From NCBI GenBank assembly GCA_021018995.1, contig CM037593.1, positions 6,662,088 to 6,726,087 on the forward strand: 64,000 nucleotides of DNA, read 5' to 3'. Below, in pieces: positions 57,801 to 64,000 of the stretch; the stretch's first letter is position 1; every line of letters starts with the position of its first letter. This DNA comes from Chloranthus sessilifolius. Its lineage: Eukaryota; Streptophyta; Magnoliopsida; Chloranthales; Chloranthaceae. The notes under the pieces were generated by a model that was not told where the DNA came from, made no database searches, and saw nothing but the letters and a program-made list of their open reading frames with translations. The position numbers and the translations under genes are program-made.

Positions 57801-60800
57801 GTGCTCCACCCCATCTAACACCATACTATTGGGTGTTGGGTATTAGTAGGGATCAGTGTAGTTTGGGATGGGTGCTAATACCAATCCATCCTGACACCCA
57901 TATCTAACACCACACAAACATATTATTTCTTGTTTATTTAATTATTATTTTTTGAATTTGGGTTACGACCATGTTTGGGTGCATTCGCCCAATTAAAATA
58001 TGTGGGTCAGAGACCACGTCACAAACTTCAAAAGTTTGACCAAAGTCAAATTGTTCAAAATAATTGTATTATCATCAACGGTCAACGATTCAACATTAAC
58101 AAAAATCAGGATCGTTACATTCTCCCCTCCTTAAAAGAAACTTCGTCCTCAAAAATTTACGTACCTTATTATTATAGTGTTACTTTTTATTTTATTATTA
58201 TTGTTTATTTATTTTTTTTGAAATTTGGTTATGGCAATGCTTTTTGTTATATTCGCCCAATTAAAATATGTGGGCCAGAGACCACGTCACAAACGTCAAA
58301 AGTTTGACCAAAGTCAAACTGGTCAAAATAGTTGTATTATCATCAACGGTCAACGATTCAACATTAACAAAAATCAGGATCGTTACACTTATAGTCAAAA
58401 ACGCAGGCCTCATAATCACTAGCCAATATGCTTTTCTCTCATGCCTTTCTCTGTTCATGGTTCGATATTCTGATGTCCCAGGTTTAGACGAACTACATCA
58501 ATCTATCCTGAACTTGGTGTTTAAACTCTACCTAGGTGACATATCATCATCGCCTTCTCCCATCTATCCGGAGACCGCTTTGTGAGTACTATTTCTCACA
58601 AATTTATATTGAAGGCCAAACAATTTATTTTTATCAAGTCTTCATGTCTTTTCTCATTATTTTTATTTTTTTATTTTTTTTGATCGGTCTTTTCTCATTA
58701 TTTCACTCCTCTTATTCAATAAATAGCAAAATTAGCAAAAATAAAGGTCAATACACAATACCTTTGATCTACATCAAGTGGTGGACGGGAATATTCTCCC
58801 CGATGCAAAAATTCGATTCCAGAACCTTCCCTCTTTCTAGCAATAGTGTGTCTGCTTTGCTGTTAGCCTATCTCCTAATATGGCTTAACAAGATGTCAAG
58901 CCCCCTTAAAAGATGAACTCTGTCCATCAATTAAAAAAACCTCTACATACCCACATTCTTAACTTGTTTACTCATAGTCATCATTGACCGTCCCTTTTCA
59001 TCATAATAATCTTAGTACAATGGATGTTTTGGATCCCTGATGGACCTGCCCAACTCATCTCAAGCTACATTCCTTGATTTTGTCTTTAGTTGGGGCTACC
59101 TCTAAATTTCATTTTATGTGATGATTCATCTTATCCTTTTTTATTACTTCACACATCTACCCTAGCATACACGGCTGAACCACACAATCATAGTGACGCT
59201 GTTGAATGACACAGCAGTAAGGGTGCAAATGGGTTTGCTTGATTTGGACCCAAACTGGGACCTGTTTGTCCTGATTGGACTAGATCCAGCTAGACTTAGA
59301 AGGACCTAATTTGGTCCAAATCCTAGGTCCTTTTGAAATTTTGCCTGGGGTTTGTGTCACTCAAATTTGGACCTGGCCTGGACCCAAGTATGGTCAGTCT
59401 AGGTCTAGCCGTCTAGGTCTCTCAAGGTTTGATCCAAATCTGGACCCAGACCTTGTCCATTTATAGTTTTATATATGTATATCACGTATAGATTTATATA
59501 TGTATATCAATAATATTACTAGAAGTCTGAAGTTCCTCCTTTGAGAGTGACATAACTATATCTTCATGGATGAGCATTGCAATATCTACTTTTGTTTATA
59601 TATCAATTGCTAGACAAAGTTCAATTACAAGGCAATGATGGTTGTGGAGCAAAGCAATATAGTAATAAATTAGTGTTACTGTTAGTCAAATAAAAAGTTA
59701 GATTTAGGCTCATGTAATATTACATATAAATGAATATATATTTTTATTTATATTACTTCTTCCCAAACACAAAGAATCAGTATGTGCGATCGAGCCTCTG
59801 TGGGGGTCTCCATGTGTGATTTGGGCGTCCTCTCTAGGTTTCTGGGGGGCTTTCTGTTTGCAGCACCTCGCTGTCTTTTTGTACTGTTATGCTTATTTTC
59901 TGGCCTTTTTAAATGCATTTTCTACTTTACCGATCAAAAAGGTCTCAGGTTTTAGCCCTGCTTATCCATCAAAATAATAAAAATAATAATAACAGGACAA
60001 GGTTTCCTCACATTCGTGTCTTGGCTGAATGAAAACTTGACCAGACCTGGAGCCGATTATTGATGGCTCGGGTCTAGATTTGGCTTGGCCCAGCCATGTT
60101 GGGCCGAAAATCAAAATGAGTCCACTTATTTTCACTTGGGACTCGATCTAGACCCAAGCTGATTCTAAAAAGGGTAAGATTTGTGCCAAAATCTGGATTG
60201 GGTCCCTTAAGTGTTGGGTCAGTGTTACCGCTACCTGGACCAGACCCAACACATTTGGACCCCTACACAACCCACCACGTTCTATCTCTTCCTCCCTACA
60301 CTGATCTTGGCTGGTACCCAATAACCCACTATCTTGTTGTTCCCGTAATAATGAAGTCTATTAGTTTATCACACTATGGTACTAATTGTTTTTCTGTTTT
60401 AACCATAAGATTCTCTCTGCTCTCGTGGTCATTGGCTGAAACTACATACATACCTTCTTTGTTCTATTAATTCTAAAATCCCTTAACTCCAAATCCTTTC
60501 CCATAATGCCAAATTATCATATATTCACTTTCTAGTTGGGCCAATCAGCACCCACCATCCGCAAACAACATAACACTCTTTTTTCTTAATAACCTGGGTG
60601 TCCAGGCCTCTTAGAGCACCCTACTAATCCCAGGGGCACGTGCAAATAGGGTGGCAATGGGCTGGGCTCTAGCATTCCCAAGCCCAGCTTGACGAATTTG
60701 AACTTGGCTCAAGCCCTGCCCGGGCTGTGGCAGGCTTATGATTCCAACCCCAAGCCCGGTCCACAGCAAACTTTTAAAACCCAAGCCCGGCCCACAGCAA

Positions 60801-61744
60801 ACTTTTGAAACCCAAGCCCGGCGCCGCTCATAGATGGGCTGAATGGAATGGGATTATGGGAGGGGAGATAAGGAGGCTTCTTTAGTTCTTTGTCCTTAAA
60901 AATCTTTCGTTATGAATAATATGATGTCTTGGAAACCCTTTTTTATTGGAAAGATAAGTCTTCAAATTTTTATTATTATTGAGGAGATGATTTTTTATTG
61001 GAAATTTGGGATTATGATCATTAGACTAGAGAGAGAGAGAGAGAGAGCCCGTTTAATTATTAGGCTTAAAGTGCTAGCCTAAGCCCGGCCCATTGCCACC
61101 CCTACGTGCAAACAACAAACACCTTGAAACATCTTATATTTCTCCCGTCAAATCATCCATAATCAATGAAAACGAATAAGGACTTCAAGCAAACCCTTAA
61201 TGCAATCCTACTCCAATTAGGAACTCAACTTCCAATCTGGGTTGCTTTTCCTCCTTACTAATCACTCGTATTAAATTCGCACCCTGTAGTCTTTCTTTTT
61301 CCTTGTATGTAGTGGAAAATATTAGTACTTTAAATAGCATAAGTTTGTCTTAAAAAAAATTTATCAAAATTTATTTGTAACAACTTAACTGTAAGCAACA
61401 TTGCTCAACAACTCGGTCAGGATCAGACCTAGAATCTGTTTTTTGATATTATTACTACTTTGAAGAAGAGGTCACTATACTGCTTTCAGGACTATTGAAT
61501 TCCTTTCATATTAAGTGATTAGAGCGTTTTTTTATCTCTTAACTCTGAGCAGTCTTTTGTTTTGATCAAATATGTGGAAAATTATCTTTTAAAATAGTTC
61601 GATAATTCTAGCCATAGAAGTGGTTCGTCCATGTAAATATTTTTAATCAATCATCAAACAATTCAAATTTTAGTTCTCATTTTCTCTACCAATTTTGGAA
61701 CGTTGATTTTCCACCCAAGGAAAACACATCTTTTCAATGTAGTT

Positions 61745-61783
<39 letters not shown>

Positions 61784-62729
61784 CCTTATATGGGTAAAGG
61801 AAATTTTGTTAGAATGAGCAATCCTAATACATAAATGGTGCAAGGAGAAGGTGGCTGAAGAAAGAAACTGTACAATTCCCAAGTTTAATTTTCATCTTTC
61901 TTTTGAACAGATAAGTGATGCTGACGGTTATCTTGAGCGGACATTTTTGAGTCCAGCTTCTGCAAGAGCCAGGAATCAGATTCTTACCTGGATGCAAGAT
62001 GCGGGTTTGAGAACGTTAGCATTCTTACTTTGCGTTCTCAAATAGTGTTTTAGGCATTTAATTGACAATAATTTTGTTCATTTTTCAGATGGGTAGACCA
62101 GATGGGCAATTTACATGGTCGAATTGAAGCAGTGAATAAAAGCGTAGAAGCTCTACTGATTGGTTCTCATTTGGTGATGCTTCATACTTTTTCTGTTTTA
62201 GATATGTACTAGCATAACTTATGGGTGTACTTCTATCCATAGTCACCAAATTCGCTGAATTTTTTAAAAATTCACGAACAATTCCCTTATTTGTGGGTCT
62301 GTGAATTAATCCCAAATTATTTGGAAAATTTTCAAAAATGCGCGAATAAATCACAAATAATTCTCAATTTTTGCAATAAATTGTGGTTTCTAATATTTTA
62401 ATTTTTTTTTTGTTTTTGTTTTTTTAACTTTTAATCTTATTTATTATTATTATTATTTTCTCTCCGATCTTTCCCGAACGTGCCGAATTTTGCTGGATTT
62501 TTTCAAATTTTAATGTTGTCGAATTATTGCCGAACCCCGACTTGGTGTCTATGCTTCTATCCAGATATTGCCGCCCTTGGGAATAAACTAAACTTTTCTG
62601 TGGTTCGAGCAGGATACTGTCATTGATGCCGGAATATACGATGGGTCATTAGGTATAGTTTGTGCCATGGCTGCATTAAAGGCTTTGAAAATCAATGGGA
62701 AGTTAGAAACGCTTCGGCGACCGGTGGAG
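48875..62729 (+). CDS. AAH: Allantoate amidohydrolase (allantoate deiminase), first five exons, continues off the right edge
   Basis: Exons: 48875-48998, 54650-54729, 61911-62014, 62089-62173, 62613-62729, 510 nt in phase (170 residues so far). Exon 1 starts MAFHCRESLSS and contains a hydrophobic stretch, FIFFSLVSLVSTTVVAI, a signal peptide or anchor that fits the known ER location. Then DKELFSEILRDEAVDRLNQL, ISDADGYLERTFLSPAS, WMQDAGLRTWVDQMGNLHGR, and LLIGSHLDTVIDAGIYDGSL with the M20-family metal ligands (His of GSHLDT, Asp of YDG), then LRRPVEV. The enzyme removes ammonia and CO2 from allantoate in purine breakdown, needing Mn2+. The SDEEGVRF part should follow beyond 64000. Introns 1 and 2 are 5.65 and 7.18 kb. 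The 179-codon frame from 48766 is a different frame and is not used. Confidence 0.9.
49073..49264. mobile_element. MITE with GTGCACGGACCGTG inverted ends, AAH intron 1
   Basis: The left end TTGTACATTAGGTGCACGG and the right end CCGTGTACAATAG (inverted: CTATTGTACACGG) pair over about 60 bp including ACCGCC and GCGGACCAATCTC / GAGATTGGTCCG. It lies 75 bp after the exon 1 donor. No coding capacity. Flanking CAG/CTG could be part of the site. Confidence 0.8.
49765..49983. mobile_element. TAGTCACC-type MITE, diverged copy in AAH intron 1
   Basis: Starts near CAAAGTGACAAATTTCG and ends CGAAATTTGTCACTATGCC, so the termini are inverted (AGTGACAAATTTCG). The core repeats TTTCGGAAAAATTTC words. Related in layout to the 31.8 and 62.2 kb copies. 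Confidence 0.6.
49984..50335. repeat. GGGCC-type dispersed repeat, AAH intron 1
   Basis: AATGGATCGGGCAAGGCC, ATTAGTAATCAGG and GCCTGGCCCGGCCCAGCC. Same family as at 605 and 15420. Confidence 0.65.
51175..52980 (+). mobile_element. Ty1/Copia retrotransposon fossil, RT-RNase H part, in AAH intron 1
   Basis: An old, heavily broken Copia copy. Recognisable reverse-transcriptase text includes VIICLYVDNILIVGTE and YYMKDLVVAKVIL at 51230-51450, a connecting RPDIAF-like stretch near 52020, and RNase H text near 52760-52970 (ICYVKLTSNLVDPLSKCLG at the end). A separate LTR-like piece is inserted in the middle (51499-51878). No paired LTRs of its own were found. It looks ancient and carries many breaks. 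Confidence 0.75.
51499..51878 (+). mobile_element. LTR-like insert (solo LTR or TRIM) nested in the Copia fossil
   Basis: Begins TGTTGAGTTTAGTCCCACAT and appears to end CTCACTAACA, TG..CA bounded, about 380 bp. The start wording is typical of LTRs of several plant families. It interrupts the Copia RT/RNase H text. I did not find a matching 5-bp duplication, so the right border is approximate. Confidence 0.5.
53084..53325. mobile_element. Foldback MITE, hAT-like ends, AAH intron 1
   Basis: Left arm GCACTGCTTGGCAAAGTTGC, CCGAAAAGCACTTTTC, AAGCACTTTCCATCCAAGGA. The right arm is its complement: TCCTTGGGTGGAAAGTGCTT, GAAAAGTGTTTTTTGGAAGC, AATTTTGCTAAACTGG. About 240 bp. The short open frames over it are shadows. 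Confidence 0.8.
53365..54098. repeat. Two GAAATTTCGG-type repeat patches
   Basis: 53365-53545 and 53765-54098 consist of CGGTTTCGTTTCGG, GAAACCGAAATTTTG and AACCGACTGAAAATTG words. The second begins GGGGTGTAAATTAAAACCG and ends GGAATTTACACCCCTA, which are inverted, so it is a bounded element about 330 bp long. Confidence 0.6.
54730..55596. other. AAH intron 2, left part
   Basis: AT-rich, a short ACACACAC tract near 54810, nothing else recognisable. Confidence 0.4.
55597..58387. mobile_element. Solo LTR (2791 bp) in AAH intron 2, with duplicated 3' end
   Basis: Begins TGTAATGACCCGAAATTTCC and ends CAGGATCGTTACA, TG..CA termini, with a perfect 5-bp duplication CTTAT on both sides (55592-55596 and 58388-58392). 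The last ~130 bp are present twice: 57987-58113 and 58257-58387 share ATATGTGGG(T/C)CAGAGACCACG and ATCAACGGTCAACGATTC. No internal retroviral-type genes. Probably Ty3/Gypsy-type, like the one at 42972. Confidence 0.85.
58620..59210. other. AAH intron 2, unassigned
   Basis: T-rich stretch then sequence with CCTTCCCTCTTTCTAGC and AAGCCCCCTTAAAAGATG wording. Probably retroelement-derived, but I cannot define an element. No exon. Confidence 0.3.
59215..60290. repeat. GGACCC/GGGTCC-type dispersed repeat with a LINE tail inside
   Basis: Two halves (59215-59465 and 60010-60290) of a TTTGGACCCAAACTGGGACC-type repeat are separated by about 550 bp that contains a LINE 3' end. They are relatives of the GGGCC family. 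Confidence 0.5.
59770..59950 (+). mobile_element. 5'-truncated LINE, 3' end only
   Basis: CTGGGGGGCTTTCTGTTTGC, TTTTTGTACTGTTATGC and a terminal CTACTTTACCGATCAAAAA. The ending TTTACCGAT + A-run matches the 3' tail of the LINE at 13850-13870 (GTTTACCGATAATAAAAAA). The piece lies within AAH intron 2. Confidence 0.5.
60640..61112. repeat. GGGCC-type dispersed repeat, AAH intron 2
   Basis: Starts GGGTGGCAATGGGCTGGGC and ends GGCCCATTGCCACCCC, inverted termini (GGGTGGCAATGGGC), so here the family behaves as a bounded element of about 450 bp. Contains a (GA)n tract at 61030-61047 and repeated CCAAGCCCGG words. Confidence 0.7.
61113..61910. other. AAH intron 2, right part
   Basis: AT-rich. A (CT)n tract at 61749-61782. 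The branch/pyrimidine region of the next exon (TTTTCATCTTTCTTTTGAACAG) directly precedes 61911. Confidence 0.45.
62240..62555. mobile_element. TAGTCACC-type MITE, AAH intron 4
   Basis: Starts CCATAGTCACCAAATTCGC and ends GAACCCCGACTTGGTGTCTATG. Contains TGTTGTCGAATTATTGCCG like the 31.8-kb copy. Ends are inverted. It fills most of the intron between exons 62089-62173 and 62613-62729. Confidence 0.75.
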
Positions 62730-63458
62730 GTAAGTGAAGTTTATGGTGATATTTTTTCATTAACTGTTATAGGTTTCAGAATGGCTTGCTCGAGTGATGT
62801 ATCACACAAATGCCTGTGTAATAAATGAAGAAATTATGTGACATAAGTACATAACATATATGAAACTTCGATGACTGAGCTTTCACTAAAGGATGGCTTT
62901 GGTTTCTATTTTCTAGAGATTTAGACGGAATATTTTTGTATATGAGGTGACAAAGATGTCTTCTAATATTTGCCAATCGTAGACATGCTGACGACGCTTT
63001 TTTTCTGAAATTTATATATCTTTTAATTTAGTAGGGAACTGGCACTTACATAGGCATATTTCAATCCAGTTCGTAGAGTCCATTGGTACATAGCTTCCTA
63101 GAGGACCTTAGGATTATTTTATTTATTCTGTAAAAATTCTAGCTCAAGCTTAAATTCTTTCACAACGTAAATCAACTCTGAGTATGGTCTCTTCCTCACC
63201 AGCTTTGCCTACCCAAATAGTAAAAGTCAGATGTGACGTTTTTTGTTGTCTCCACGTTCCCCGTCATATTGAAATTGTAGATTTGAATTAACTTAAAAGT
63301 TCTCAATTGACTGAAAAATCTCGACTGATTTTGATTTGGAATCCTTGGTTAGGAATATTATATTATCACTTGATTAACAAATTAAACGTGAAAAAGAGAA
63401 ACTCCTTTTGAGAGAGAATCTATGAGGCATATTGAAATTTATGAGAGAGAAATCTATG

Positions 63459-63532
<74 letters not shown>

Positions 63533-64000
63533 GTACGTGTGTGCACACGCTTAAAAAGCATTATACACATTTTATCGACATATTTTCCCATCTTTTTCCT
63601 TGTAACATATATATTTCAAAATATATGCTGAATTAGCGAGTCGAGTTTATCCGAGTCTTCGAGTTAACTCAACTGACTTTCAAGTTGAGTCGAGTTTTCG
63701 CGTTTTAAAACCATGTATGTGTGTGTGTGTGTATATATATTGCATAAATCATAAGGATTTGATAAAAATACCCTTGGAGCTCAAGTAAGACAGGTCTTTA
63801 AGGATAAAACATGACTAATATCAATATTTGCATCTCTCTCCTCATGATGAATACCGCTGTTGGACCATTGATAGCTTGGCTATGATGTAAATTGTGCTTC
63901 TTCTTTGAGTCATTTTGTCAATATGCCTGCTAGTTGCTCTCTAGAAGGAATATAATCTGTAATTATTTGTCCGCTCTCTACCGTCTCACAAGTCACAATG
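62730..64000. other. AAH intron 5, no further exon before the edge
   Basis: I searched for the next AAH exon (expected VIAFSDEEGVRF-like) and did not find it. The stretch holds a (TA)n tract at 63460-63530, a GAGTCGAGTTT..AACTCAACTGAC repeat patch at 63635-63710, and AT-rich sequence. Confidence 0.5.
63460..63530. repeat. (TA)n microsatellite in AAH intron 5
   Basis: About 35 TA units followed by CGTACGTGTGTGCACACG, itself a partial palindrome. Confidence 0.95.

Noticed and set aside
61670-61882. Frame with a poly-RE run near AAH exon 3
   Set aside because: Translation of a (CT)n microsatellite on the opposite strand.

Overview
This is a stretch of a flowering-plant nuclear genome. It is AT-rich, the genes are broken up by plant-type introns, and almost everything between and inside genes is repeat DNA: LINEs, solo LTRs, a Copia fossil, many MITEs and foldback elements, and long TA/GA microsatellites. 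Very large repeat-filled introns are common in magnoliids and some other early-diverging angiosperms, but I cannot name the species.

Three host genes are supported by spliced, phase-consistent exons that I worked out by hand. (1) On the minus strand, 14787-18369, a NEN-type DEDDh exonuclease, most like the short NEN4 class. (2) On the minus strand, 23256-37671, a cyclin B3;1 gene (CYCB3-1). I resolve 29 coding exons that join in frame throughout and give about 774 residues. (3) On the plus strand, from 48875 past the right edge, the first five exons of allantoate amidohydrolase (AAH), an ER-linked M20-family enzyme of purine/ureide catabolism. Its first two introns are about 5.7 and 7.2 kb and full of transposons.

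The most interesting signal is inside the cyclin gene. Its N-terminal half is an internal duplication: ten exons at 35417-37576 are mirrored, nearly exon for exon and with matching lengths and phases, by ten exons at 30671-32572. A second, much younger duplication of about 200 bp (36434-36910) copied the exon carrying the destruction box and fused it to a copy of the exon before it. The predicted cyclin therefore has two perfect D-boxes plus a degenerate third, and the young fusion creates a KEN box at its seam.

Left part (1-13.9 kb): dispersed repeats, a five-copy tandem array of ~0.5 kb units (3.8-6.0 kb), a truncated LINE on the minus strand, and a nearly full-length but decayed L1-type LINE (7725-13870) with recognisable target-site duplications and a RanBP2-like zinc finger at the start of ORF1. 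Middle (37.7-48.8 kb): a palindromic MITE cluster, a Mutator-like foldback element with a 22-bp minisatellite in its core, a tRNA-type SINE and a 2.4-kb solo LTR with perfect 5-bp duplications. Right part: AAH with a nested Copia fossil in intron 1 and a 2.8-kb solo LTR in intron 2. I saw no CRISPR, rRNA, intact tRNA or bacterial-type features.
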